The notes: generated by a model not told the origin, from the letters alone. Counted from the stretch's first letter, positions 1-7,614 are shown. The stretch: DNA of 20,755 nucleotides from Melioribacteraceae bacterium (GCA_023230485.1 JALNXG010000062.1:1-20755), one strand, 5' to 3'. Program-made: numbers and translations.

Positions 1-1
1 G

Positions 2-48
2 GTTGTGGATTGCTTTCAAATTTTGATTTACTGATATTAGATTCAAGG
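2..48 (+). CRISPR. Single type II-C-like CRISPR repeat at window edge (probably the end unit of an array lying to the left)
   Basis: Only one unit is visible, so repetition itself is not seen. The identification rests on three things. It begins GTTGTGGATTGCTTTCAAA, very like the 47-nt repeats I know from Bacteroidetes type II-C arrays (GTTGTG...GCTTTCAAA). Its first 17 bases pair with the anti-repeat of the tracrRNA at 5481-5511: 6 bp (GTTGTG with CACAAT, one G-U), a 4x4 internal loop, then 7 bp (GCTTTCA with TGAAAGC). It lies just beyond the 3' end of the cas9-cas1-cas2 operon, a usual array position. Its orientation means crRNA would be transcribed rightward, toward cas2. The 3' boundary is a guess based on a 47-nt length, and terminal repeats are often degenerate. 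Confidence 0.72.
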
Positions 49-99
49 TAGGTCAGTCTATCCTATTGTTTTTCAATAAGTTAGCCGATTATTAGGATC

Positions 100-150
100 A
101 AAAAAATCAGATGCCCCTTTTAATTTCCGTTAAGGTAACCAAAAGGGGCA
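100..150 (-). terminator. Intrinsic terminator of the cas operon
   Basis: A perfect 10-bp stem (TGCCCCTTTT at 112-121 with AAAAGGGGCA at 141-150) encloses a 19-nt loop. Reading leftward, it is followed after four bases by a run of seven T on the minus strand (complement of 100-106). It starts one base after the cas2 stop codon. The + strand side lacks a T tract, so it should act mainly on the cas transcript. Confidence 0.8.
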
Positions 151-151
151 T

Positions 152-481
152 TCAAAATAATTCCAATTGATGTGGTTCGAGAAATCCATCTGTATGACTT
201 TTCCCTTCGAAAATTTCCATCATACCAAATTGTTTATCTGTTATAGACATTATTCCTACTTTCCCTTTAGGAGGTAATTCCTGTTTAATTCTTTTTACAT
301 GAACATTTTTATTTTCTCGACTAGCGCAATGTCTCACATAAATAGAGAATTGAAACATATCAAATCCATCTTTAATAAGGAATTTTCTAAATTTAGTGTA
401 AATTTTTCTGTCCTTTTGTGTTGCGACCGGTAAATCAAAAAATACTAATATCCACATAATTCTATACTCACTAAATCTCAT
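152..481 (-). CDS. cas2: CRISPR-associated endonuclease Cas2 (type II-C)
   Basis: Small Cas2 of 109 aa, the non-catalytic bridge of the Cas1-Cas2 spacer integrase complex. The N-terminal beta strand reads WILVFFDLPVATQKDRK, with the conserved Asp at residue 16 followed by LPV, typical of type II Cas2. The segment RKFLIKDGFDMFQFSIYVR is the next family hallmark, and the chain ends in a short acidic tail. I chose the ATG at 481 because it overlaps the cas1 stop in an ATGA, the same arrangement as at the cas9-cas1 junction. The longer frame from 526 would add 15 residues that overlap cas1 by 49 bp. It is the last gene of the operon, and its stop codon abuts a terminator hairpin. It is transcribed leftward toward the repeat at the window edge. 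Confidence 0.93.
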   Translation of the reverse strand: MRFSEYRIMWILVFFDLPVATQKDRKIYTKFRKFLIKDGFDMFQFSIYVRHCASRENKNVHVKRIKQELPPKGKVGIMSITDKQFGMMEIFEGKSHTDGFLEPHQLELF

Positions 482-1383
482 ATAAATTCCGGATAAGTTA
501 TTTTTCTTAACTCTCCTTTGAAGCATTTTGCTAGCGAGGAGGTAGTTCGCTGAAGACCAACTAACAAGGGACTTCGATTATTGTCGATAATTATTTCCGT
601 TGTAGCTATTTCTAATAATTGCTTTTTTATCGATGGAGTTAGTTCGAAGAAATCCTCTCCGTTGGCAATGAAATCAGCAACAATATTATCCATATAAGGT
701 CTATAAGGTTCCATAATATCATCAGCAAGACAATATGCATTATACTTGTTATGATGAAAAATTCCAAGTGTAGGAAGTAATCCTGAAGCAACTAAACCTC
801 TTGCTACAATAGCACGAAGTATCGCATATCCATAATTCAATAATTGATTTGGCGGTTCTCCATATCTATCTCGTATAAATTCAGGAATCTGTTTGAAAAT
901 ATTTTTCCAATAATATGCTGCTGCTCTTCCTTCAAGATTTTCAGGGTCGCCGGATTTAACTTCTTTAGCCCAATAAGTCATATTCTTGATTGGAATTTTT
1001 CTCTTTTTAAGATGAGCGGCTTGGTTTTTTATTTTTGCCGAAATGGTTTGCTGCCATAATTGTTTCTTTAGTGGTACTGATGATTCAATTTGCGCTTGGA
1101 AAATTTCACTCTGCAAATAATTTCCTGTTAATGGTAAAAACAATCCTGTGGGCATATGATTAAGATTACAAACTACAAGAGCACAATTATTCTCTAGAAG
1201 AGAGCTTATTAATGGTTGTGATATTGTAATAGCACCATCAAGAATTACAATCCCGATATCTTCTATCGGGGCTGTAATCTCTTTTTCGCTTTCTTCATTT
1301 GGCTCTTTTATTTTTGCAATTAGCTGAGCATCTTTAGTACTTAAATAAGCATTCTTGCTAAAATACAATGTCCTTTTTATCAT
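478..1383 (-). CDS. cas1: CRISPR-associated endonuclease/integrase Cas1 (type II-C)
   Basis: Cas1 of 301 aa, the catalytic subunit of the Cas1-Cas2 complex that cuts and joins new spacers into the array. The family's metal-binding residues are visible: Glu151 in NLEGRAAAYYW, His210/His211 in LGIFHHNKYNAYCLADD, and the acidic cluster with Glu225 in DDIMEPYRPYMD. The beta-strand N-terminal half (residues 1 to about 90) includes IEDIGIVILDGAITIS, the typical dimerisation region. The length is normal for type II Cas1. Its ATG overlaps the cas9 TGA by 4 bp and its TGA overlaps the cas2 ATG by 4 bp, which implies translational coupling. No truncation or missing catalytic residue was noticed. Confidence 0.96.
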   Translation of the reverse strand: MIKRTLYFSKNAYLSTKDAQLIAKIKEPNEESEKEITAPIEDIGIVILDGAITISQPLISSLLENNCALVVCNLNHMPTGLFLPLTGNYLQSEIFQAQIESSVPLKKQLWQQTISAKIKNQAAHLKKRKIPIKNMTYWAKEVKSGDPENLEGRAAAYYWKNIFKQIPEFIRDRYGEPPNQLLNYGYAILRAIVARGLVASGLLPTLGIFHHNKYNAYCLADDIMEPYRPYMDNIVADFIANGEDFFELTPSIKKQLLEIATTEIIIDNNRSPLLVGLQRTTSSLAKCFKGELRKITYPEFI

Positions 1384-4300
1384 TTAAAAGTTATCTCTCC
1401 ATCTATCGATATTTCAAAATCATAATTTTCTAAAAGACAATTAAAATTATTTGGTACTAGCTTTAATCTAGGTTGATACTTTGAAAAATCAACTGTTGTA
1501 TCCCCTACGCCTAAATCTTTGTCTTGCCTTGCTTCTGCATGACATTGAAGGTAAATATAATCTGCTCCAGCATTATTAAATTTATAAATTCTATATACTC
1601 TTTTAATTAATTCGGGCTTACTTAATTCACGCAATTCTTCAGGTGAATTTTCATAAATAATTACTCTACATCCTGTTGTGATTATATACTTCAGAGGAAG
1701 ATTATTTTTAGGATAAATGGCATATTCAGGGATAGAAAATAATTCATTTAAATGTTTTATCTGAATTTGAGATAGTTCAAATAAACCAATCAATCTTGTC
1801 CCTCTAATTACTTTGCTATTATCATTCTTTTCATAAAATAAACAAACCGATATTTCTTCATTCTTGGCATAATAATACTGTTTATATTCTTGTTTTGAAA
1901 GAAAAGTATGTTGTTTAATTTGTAAAGCTTTTTCGGAAGTTAAAATCCCTCTTCCTACTGCACTTACACATCTTACATGACGAATAGGGAAAAGAGTGTT
2001 TCCATTTTTATCTTGTTTTATTTCTTTTTCGTTTTTGTCTAATAGCCAGATATCTTCATTTATTGAGTCAACAAATGTTTTACCTATGGATATTTTTTTA
2101 TTTATAGTTTTTTGAATGTCATTTCTTACTTTATCATCTATAATTTTATTTAAGTCTTCCATTTTGGTAAAAGATTGAATTGGAACTCTAACAACAAAAA
2201 GAAGTGGTTTCTTTTCCGTTTTATATTTTTCAGAAATACCTTTACTATTTTTCCCGAGTTGAATAGCACCGAAAAATGTTTCTTCATGAAGTTGACCTCG
2301 AATGGAATCTCCCTGTGCAATTAGAGGGATTTTATTTCCATTTTCATCAAGCAAATATTCGAACTTCCCATTTTCTAATTGCTTTTTTACATATTGTATT
2401 TTGCCTCTTTTCCTAACGTTTTTATAAGTAGGCAAAAGGGTGGTATTTTTTTTATAAAAATTAACAAATACCTTTTTTTGAAGATCCAAAATTTGAGTTG
2501 GAGAAAAATTTGCCCAGCCCTCGGGTATGATATGGAAACTTCGATCTAAATCGAGAGCTGAAAAATATCTTTGTAATAAAACATCTCTCTTCCTTGAAGA
2601 AGGAATTAATGTTAATATTGCGGCATCTATTGCATGATGAACGCTATTATCTCTATCCTTCTTAAAGCCAACATTAAAAATTTTTCTAAATGCAGCCGTT
2701 ACACTTCCTTTCTGAACTTCTACATTATTAAAAACAGTCTTTAAATAATGTAATGCATATTTAGTAATTATTTGTGTATCAACTAATTGGCTATTTTTCC
2801 AACTATTTTTTATTTCCTTATCAAAAAAAGTTCTTTTCTTTTTCTTCCAATAATCTAATTCCATTTTGAAGTAGTGCCGTTTTTGAATCTGAGCATCTTT
2901 TTGCTCTTTTGTTTGTGCGTGTTTGGATCTCTTTTTTGCCTCTTCTATTAGCTTTTCAAAATGCTTTACTTTATCCTCTAAAAATGAAGCTGTTTTAAGT
3001 ATAGCAGGATATGATATGCCATTTATTTCAATTCCATTCTCGTAATTAGGCAATTGAGCGGGAATCTTATTCCCTTTAATATCTCTATTATATCGTGAAT
3101 CTGCTAAAGTAAGATTGCCAAGTTCATTATCGAAAGATATACTTGCTGGGATTGTATGTTCAATATCTACCGTTGTACCATCAATTAATTCAGCGAAATC
3201 AATAACCCTACCTGTATATAAACATTGTCCCTTTTGATCATGCCATAAACGATATTTTAGGATAAGATTATCGTCTACTTCTAAATCAGGATATCCCAAT
3301 CCCTCAGCCATTTCTATAATTTTATCAGCGAATAGTTTATTCTCTTTCTCTCTATCGTTTTGCCATCTAGCAATTGCAGCTCTTTTATTCGCGTCATTCA
3401 ATTCTCTCGCTATCTCAACTACAATCCGTGTCTCCGAGTCTATCTTCTCAGTTAAAATCAGATGGTTTATTAATTTTTTCATTACGTGAAGTGTTTTAAG
3501 AGCCATAGGATTTTTAAATCCCTTCGATATTGGTTCGGGAGAGCCAAGAATCTTTTTACCATTAACTACTTTTGCTGCCGGATAAAATTCGCTTTCTGCA
3601 GGGTGATATAAATACTTAAATCTTTCTTCTTCCCAATCAGGGAATTCCTTTTTTAATAAACCCTTTAACATGTCGTCAAATCGTGGAGTTTTATAAAACA
3701 TTAACCCTAAGGAATGGGTATATTTATTAGCTAGGAATTTTTCAAAATGTGCTCGAATCTCGACTATTAAATGATTTTTTTCTTGTTCATCAAATCGATT
3801 CCATTTTTCAATACCTAATACATTAATAATCTCTATTTCTACTAATTCATTTAATCTCTCAATGGAAAGATATTTACCCGATTTTATTTCACTTTCTTCG
3901 TCGTTATTAATATGGTTGTTTATTAAGTTATTAATAATGGCATTCGTTTGTTGCAGTGATTTATGCTTGTGCTGAAGATTTCTAATTTTAGTAATTATTT
4001 CATTTTCTTTATCTTCATTAAGCTTTTTACCAACTACCTTATCAAGGTTGGCTAAGAAAACTGAATCGGAGTAAATATATCCCTTCTTAAGATATTTTAG
4101 GATTTTTTTAATAGCATAAATACTTAATGAAGCAAAACCTTGAGGCAGTCTAACCTTTGAGAATTTAACTGCGCGTTCTTCACTCAAACCTAATTTTTCT
4201 TTTGCGAATTTTATTATGCTTTCGTTATCTGAAAATGAATATAATACATGCCATAAATCTTCATAATCATAATATCCCTTCCCGGTCGTATTATTTAATG

Positions 4301-5441
4301 AATTTGTTATTTTTATCTCGTTTAAGTTGCAGCCAAAAAAATCTTCTAATTGAGCTTTAACAGGACAGCCGCTTACATTGGTATATTCTTTGAAATTGAA
4401 TTTATACAAATTTTTCTTGGGATCAAGTACTTTAATGATTTCTGAAAATTCAAATGCTACCTTGCTCTTCCTAAAAAATAACCTATGGTATATTAATCCC
4501 TTTTGTTCATCGCTTAGGTAATTGCTGTTTTGGGATTCGATTGGAGTTATCTTAATGTTATTAATAAATGCAAGAGCTCTATACTCCTCAAATAAAGGAT
4601 GACTTATGGGACATCTTTGTTTTTTGGGTTCAAAAGTACAAATGCCAATATTACCTTTTTGACTTCTTAGAGGTCTCTGCCAAATAATTGATTTCAAAAG
4701 ATTTTTATAAAGTTCGCTACTTTGATCAATGCATTGAACATTACAAATAGTATTAAATTCATTCTCCACTAAATTTCTTAGGTTATATCTGTTTCTTATT
4801 CTTTTTTTATTTATGTTATGATCAATTAATAATGCCTCGCTAAGAGAAATATTATCGCTCTCCATCAAATCTATTGTTCTCTCTGCACCTTGAATGCCTT
4901 TTTCCTCACTTCCTTTTAAAATTGTTTCTGATTCTGCCTCATCTCTCCCCTTAAATCCACGTTTTTGTGTCATGTGATAAAAAACTCTACCAAGTATTAA
5001 AGGGTTCGTGAATTTTTCTTTGACTGCCATTACTCTTAGTTCGTAAGGATTTATAAAATCACTAATATTATCTCCATTAAAATCGAGTTTAAGCCATTGA
5101 AGAAAAGATTCTGATTTGGGATATTCAGATTCGGAAGAACTATCATACTTGCGCCATTTATTTAATTCATCAAGTGTTAATGGGCACATTGGTGGGGATG
5201 AATTAATTAACGTCTCTAATAATAACCACTTACGATATCTTCTTGCATTATAGTTTCTTCTTTTACCCCGACTTAATGTTCTTTGTTGGACTAGTGGCAC
5301 TTCTACACCTTTTTCTTCTCCTACACCTTTTTCAAAAGTTAAAGATGTAGCAAAAACTATTTGGTCTTCTTTTTCCGAGGTGTTTCTTAGTGTGCATCCG
5401 ATAGAATTAGTACCTAAATCTAAACCTAGAATTATGGACAT
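1380..5441 (-). CDS. cas9: CRISPR-associated endonuclease Cas9 (type II-C)
   Basis: RNA-guided double-strand DNA endonuclease of about 1353 aa. Residues are numbered from the ATG at 5441. RuvC-I is ILGLDLGTNSIG with Asp8. An Arg-rich bridge helix follows at about 53-79 (RTLSRGKRRNYNARRYRKW). RuvC-II is RIVVEIARELNDANKR with Glu676. The HNH motif is VDIEHTIPASISFDNELGN with His762 and Asn776. RuvC-III is VHHAIDAAIL with His935 and Asp939. All catalytic residues are present, so the enzyme should be active. Absence of csn2 and cas4, and the order cas9-cas1-cas2, place it in II-C; the size fits the larger Bacteroidetes-type II-C branch. I chose the ATG at 5441 because GGGAG lies 6 nt upstream and RuvC-I starts at once. 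The longer frame from 5510 would translate the complement of the tracrRNA anti-repeat. Confidence 0.97.
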   Translation of the reverse strand: MSIILGLDLGTNSIGCTLRNTSEKEDQIVFATSLTFEKGVGEEKGVEVPLVQQRTLSRGKRRNYNARRYRKWLLLETLINSSPPMCPLTLDELNKWRKYDSSSESEYPKSESFLQWLKLDFNGDNISDFINPYELRVMAVKEKFTNPLILGRVFYHMTQKRGFKGRDEAESETILKGSEEKGIQGAERTIDLMESDNISLSEALLIDHNINKKRIRNRYNLRNLVENEFNTICNVQCIDQSSELYKNLLKSIIWQRPLRSQKGNIGICTFEPKKQRCPISHPLFEEYRALAFINNIKITPIESQNSNYLSDEQKGLIYHRLFFRKSKVAFEFSEIIKVLDPKKNLYKFNFKEYTNVSGCPVKAQLEDFFGCNLNEIKITNSLNNTTGKGYYDYEDLWHVLYSFSDNESIIKFAKEKLGLSEERAVKFSKVRLPQGFASLSIYAIKKILKYLKKGYIYSDSVFLANLDKVVGKKLNEDKENEIITKIRNLQHKHKSLQQTNAIINNLINNHINNDEESEIKSGKYLSIERLNELVEIEIINVLGIEKWNRFDEQEKNHLIVEIRAHFEKFLANKYTHSLGLMFYKTPRFDDMLKGLLKKEFPDWEEERFKYLYHPAESEFYPAAKVVNGKKILGSPEPISKGFKNPMALKTLHVMKKLINHLILTEKIDSETRIVVEIARELNDANKRAAIARWQNDREKENKLFADKIIEMAEGLGYPDLEVDDNLILKYRLWHDQKGQCLYTGRVIDFAELIDGTTVDIEHTIPASISFDNELGNLTLADSRYNRDIKGNKIPAQLPNYENGIEINGISYPAILKTASFLEDKVKHFEKLIEEAKKRSKHAQTKEQKDAQIQKRHYFKMELDYWKKKKRTFFDKEIKNSWKNSQLVDTQIITKYALHYLKTVFNNVEVQKGSVTAAFRKIFNVGFKKDRDNSVHHAIDAAILTLIPSSRKRDVLLQRYFSALDLDRSFHIIPEGWANFSPTQILDLQKKVFVNFYKKNTTLLPTYKNVRKRGKIQYVKKQLENGKFEYLLDENGNKIPLIAQGDSIRGQLHEETFFGAIQLGKNSKGISEKYKTEKKPLLFVVRVPIQSFTKMEDLNKIIDDKVRNDIQKTINKKISIGKTFVDSINEDIWLLDKNEKEIKQDKNGNTLFPIRHVRCVSAVGRGILTSEKALQIKQHTFLSKQEYKQYYYAKNEEISVCLFYEKNDNSKVIRGTRLIGLFELSQIQIKHLNELFSIPEYAIYPKNNLPLKYIITTGCRVIIYENSPEELRELSKPELIKRVYRIYKFNNAGADYIYLQCHAEARQDKDLGVGDTTVDFSKYQPRLKLVPNNFNCLLENYDFEISIDGEITFK

Positions 5442-5447
5442 ATTATT

Positions 5448-5452
5448 CTCCC
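5448..5452 (-). promoter_or_regulatory. Ribosome binding site that fixes the cas9 start
   Basis: GGGAG on the minus strand, 6 nt before the ATG at 5441. It decides the cas9 start against the upstream in-frame ATG at 5510. The upstream ATG lies inside the tracrRNA anti-repeat and adds 23 residues without family resemblance. Confidence 0.7.
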
Positions 5453-5477
5453 AATGACTATTGATATTTATTATGTT

Positions 5478-5570
5478 ATTACTTAAGTTACAAGTGAAAG
5501 CTTTACACAATAAGGCTATAAGCCGAAGAAATTACTTATGCCCCGCGTACTCCGTGGGGCTTTTTATTTT
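5478..5570 (+). ncRNA. tracrRNA of the type II-C system
   Basis: Trans-activating crRNA that pairs with the repeat part of pre-crRNA, allows RNase III processing and loads Cas9. The anti-repeat at about 5481-5511 contains TGAAAGC (5495-5501) and CACAAT (5506-5511). These pair with GCTTTCA and GTTGTG of the repeat at 2-48 across a symmetric 4x4 internal loop. Right after it comes AAGG and a small hairpin GGCT-ATA-AGCC (5514-5524), the position and look of the Cas9 nexus. A linker follows, then a GC-rich terminator hairpin and a T tract. The arrangement CACAATAAGG followed by a short hairpin matches II-C tracrRNAs I know from Bacteroidetes. The 5' end is uncertain by perhaps 10-20 nt, and I could not identify a convincing promoter. 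It is divergent from cas9 and lies within the cas9 5' leader region. Confidence 0.88.
5540..5570 (+). terminator. Intrinsic terminator of the tracrRNA
   Basis: An 8-bp stem GCCCCGCG / CGTGGGGC (5540-5547 with 5553-5560, one G-U) with the 5-nt loop TACTC, followed by TTTTTATTTT. On the other strand the hairpin is followed by ATAAGTAATTTC, not a T tract. Transcripts from the WYL gene may therefore read through toward cas9. Confidence 0.9.
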
Positions 5571-5583
5571 AAAGCTCCCTTTC

Positions 5584-6462
5584 TTATTTCAAAAACCCTT
5601 CTTCATTCTCATAATTCTCTATCGCTTCTTTGGCTAATTTCAGTACCATCTCTTTTAATGGTTCGGGGCTTAGTACTTTCACTCCTTTACCTCTACTTAC
5701 TATCCAAGCCGCTATTTCATTGAATGAATTTACTGTCGTCTCAAGCAGTACTTTTCCATCTTCCTGCGGAGTGTAACAGACATTCTCCAATAATAATTTC
5801 GGTCTTAATCTCTCTGCCCATTTAGAATCCATTAATATTTTTACTTCTATTTTATCCTTTCCGAGATAACTTTTAAATGAGCCAGAGAAGAGTTCTCTAA
5901 TATCATTTTCATTATGTTTGGGGAAAGTTTCGGTAGTCTGTTTAATATTTTGTATGCGCTCCAATAAAAATTGTTTGTAATTATTTTCTTGTAACGCCAA
6001 TAGCCTCCAACATCCTTCTGATTCAAAAATAATGAGCGGTGCTATTTTCCTTTCATCTGACGAACTTTGATTCGGTTTCCGATAATTAATGATTACTTTA
6101 CGATTTGTATCAATCCCTCTTTGTAGATACGACATGGTAATAATGGCTTTGCTGCCGATTTTTTTAGTCAATGCTTGAGTTGCTCTATCAAATGATTTTG
6201 TGTAAACCGTAGTCCCGATATATGATTCGAGTATTGGTTTTATTACCTCCTCCGGTATCTCGCCATCTATACAAATTCCTTTTTTCGATCTCGAATGAAT
6301 CCCAATCCCTGTACTTCGGAAATCCATCATATCTCGTTTTATCGTAAGATCATCAATCTCATATTCCATTGCTAAATCAGGGACTAAATATTTTGCCGGT
6401 TCATTTAGTACTAATCCAAGCAGTTCGGTTTGCCTTTTAATTTTGCTTCGCAGGTCTTTCAT
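5584..6462 (-). CDS. WYL-domain transcriptional regulator
   Basis: About 292 aa, with the classical layout of WYL regulators. An N-terminal DeoR-like helix-turn-helix (LVPDLAMEYEIDDLTIKRDM) is followed by a WYL domain around KVIINYRKPN...RKIAPLIIFESEGCWRLLAL...FLLERIQNI. A C-terminal WCX-like extension ends it (FNEIAAWIVSRGKGVKVLSP). The WYL triad itself reads WRL here. WYL domains are Sm-like folds that sense nucleic acid or nucleotide ligands in several defence loci, and WYL proteins regulate CRISPR-Cas in some bacteria. Whether this one controls cas9 is inference from position: it is the gene directly upstream, same strand, with 142 bp between. I favour the ATG at 6462; a GTG three codons earlier (6471) is also possible. 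It is divergent from the DUF932-like gene, sharing a region with a palindrome. Confidence 0.9.
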   Translation of the reverse strand: MKDLRSKIKRQTELLGLVLNEPAKYLVPDLAMEYEIDDLTIKRDMMDFRSTGIGIHSRSKKGICIDGEIPEEVIKPILESYIGTTVYTKSFDRATQALTKKIGSKAIITMSYLQRGIDTNRKVIINYRKPNQSSSDERKIAPLIIFESEGCWRLLALQENNYKQFLLERIQNIKQTTETFPKHNENDIRELFSGSFKSYLGKDKIEVKILMDSKWAERLRPKLLLENVCYTPQEDGKVLLETTVNSFNEIAAWIVSRGKGVKVLSPEPLKEMVLKLAKEAIENYENEEGFLK

Positions 6463-6505
6463 TTTTCGCACTCTTTTTATGTGGAAGGTTTAAACTATTA
6501 AAAAA

Positions 6506-6520
6506 TATCATTTAATGATA
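6506..6520. promoter_or_regulatory. Perfect 15-bp palindrome, candidate operator
   Basis: TATCATT-T-AATGATA, seven base pairs on each side of a central T. It lies in the 127-bp divergent region between the WYL regulator and the DUF932-like gene. A dyad of this size fits a dimeric helix-turn-helix repressor. Binding by the WYL protein is inference. Confidence 0.45.
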
Positions 6521-6589
6521 CCGTTTCTTCTTATTCTTAATTTATTTTTCAATCAGTTAATTTATAGTGCTCTAAAAGAAAGGGAAAGG

Positions 6590-7525
6590 ATGTTAGATTT
6601 ATTAGAAGAAGGACCCGAATTAAAGCTATCTCTCAATGGAATGAAAGATCATCTTAATAAAAGGGAAATTAAAAAGATTGTAACGAATCCGGAAAACATT
6701 AAGCTCGATTTAGATTCAAACAAAGTGTTTATAACGATTTATAATGAAGGTAATTTGGAATATTACCCTGTTAGGAAAAGTTTCGTTCTAAAATTATTCA
6801 GATGGTTCCATTTCCCGAGTTCACAATTCCGATATCTGAACCGTGAAACTTTGGTTTCTGTTCTAAATGATTATTTGATAAATATTAAATCGATTCCCGT
6901 TACGGTTTATTTAGAAAATTTAAGTGCTATTACTATTACATCTAAGCATTATATCGAAATAAACGACAATAGTATAATTGATATGTTAAGGGATTATGAG
7001 GTGTCATCGATTGTAAAGAACGATTATTTTACTCGAATTTTTCTTAAAACGGAAATAACTATTATGCCTTTTGAAGATGATAGATTTGCGTGCGGAATAA
7101 ATATTATTAATTCAGAAACAGGCTTCAGAGCATTCTCTATCGCTACCTACCTTATTAGATATATCTGTTCAAATGGCTCTTTCGTAGCTTCAAAAAATTT
7201 TGATTCTCGCTTCGTTCATTATGGTCCGCATAAAGAATCTTTTTACGAACGATTTAATAATTCAATAGGGAATGAACTCGCAAATATTAATTCGATAAAC
7301 GATGCACTTAAAAATTTATCCCGAACAAAAATAGAGAACTTTAAAAACGAGAGATATAAATTAAGCAAAGTAACAGGGGCTAAAATTTCTAATGAAATAT
7401 TTCGGAATTTATCGAAGAAATCTTCTCTATACGATTACTTCAATGAAATTACTTCGTATGCAAAAGGGGTTGGGGAAAACAGGAAATTAATTCTTGAAGA
7501 GTTTGCCGGGTCGCTTATGAATTAA
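6590..7525 (+). CDS. DUF932-like protein, function unknown
   Basis: About 311 aa, soluble, no signal peptide. The stretch NSETGFRAFSIATYLIRYICSNGSF, followed by a basic/aromatic segment (DSRFVHYGPHKESFYERF), resembles the core of DUF932 (the phage/plasmid-like family that includes YafZ and YfjQ). There the sequence typically runs NS.TG......R..CTNG and then R.H. An earlier segment WFHFPSSQFRYL also fits. The family has no settled function and is often found on phages, plasmids and genomic islands. I prefer the ATG at 6590 because a purine-rich AGAAAGGG lies 5 nt upstream. The earlier ATG at 6515 has no ribosome site, lies inside the palindrome and would add a hydrophobic leader. Divergent pairing with the WYL regulator suggests co-regulation. 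The family call is from memory of motifs. Confidence 0.55.
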   Translation: MLDLLEEGPELKLSLNGMKDHLNKREIKKIVTNPENIKLDLDSNKVFITIYNEGNLEYYPVRKSFVLKLFRWFHFPSSQFRYLNRETLVSVLNDYLINIKSIPVTVYLENLSAITITSKHYIEINDNSIIDMLRDYEVSSIVKNDYFTRIFLKTEITIMPFEDDRFACGINIINSETGFRAFSIATYLIRYICSNGSFVASKNFDSRFVHYGPHKESFYERFNNSIGNELANINSINDALKNLSRTKIENFKNERYKLSKVTGAKISNEIFRNLSKKSSLYDYFNEITSYAKGVGENRKLILEEFAGSLMN

Positions 7526-7598
7526 AAATTCTATTCGATTATTGCGTATTTAATGCCGCAAGTTGATTAATGTAGAATTGAGCTAATAAAAAAATTCC

Positions 7599-7614
7599 GA
7601 CTGTAGTTACAGTC
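7599..7614. repeat. Perfect inverted repeat / small hairpin
   Basis: GACTGTA-GT-TACAGTC. Read on the minus strand it is followed within a few bases by seven T (GGAATTTTTTTATT), like a terminator, yet no minus-strand gene lies to its right. With the larger hairpin at 7626-7655 it makes a GC-rich structured patch in otherwise AT-rich spacer DNA. Confidence 0.5.

Noticed and set aside
61..111. Second tracrRNA-like RNA or extra repeat between cas2 and the edge repeat
   Set aside because: No match to the repeat or anti-repeat. Only a 5-bp TATTG/CAATA hairpin was seen.
482..526. 15-residue N-terminal extension of Cas2
   Set aside because: Would overlap cas1 by 49 bp. The ATGA overlap at 478-481 matches the cas9-cas1 junction and the usual Cas2 start.
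844..1059. 71-codon frame on the + strand
   Set aside because: Antisense shadow of cas1, which is intact and strongly conserved.
5442..5480. Defined promoter for the tracrRNA (TTGATA at 5461 and TATGTT at 5473)
   Set aside because: The spacing is wrong for a -35/-10 pair, and promoter rules for this lineage are uncertain.
5538..5723. 61-codon frame on the + strand
   Set aside because: It starts inside the tracrRNA terminator and then runs antisense through the WYL gene.
6515..6589. N-terminal extension of the DUF932-like protein with a hydrophobic segment
   Set aside because: No ribosome site before the ATG at 6515, and this ATG lies within the operator-like palindrome. The ATG at 6590 has a good purine-rich site.
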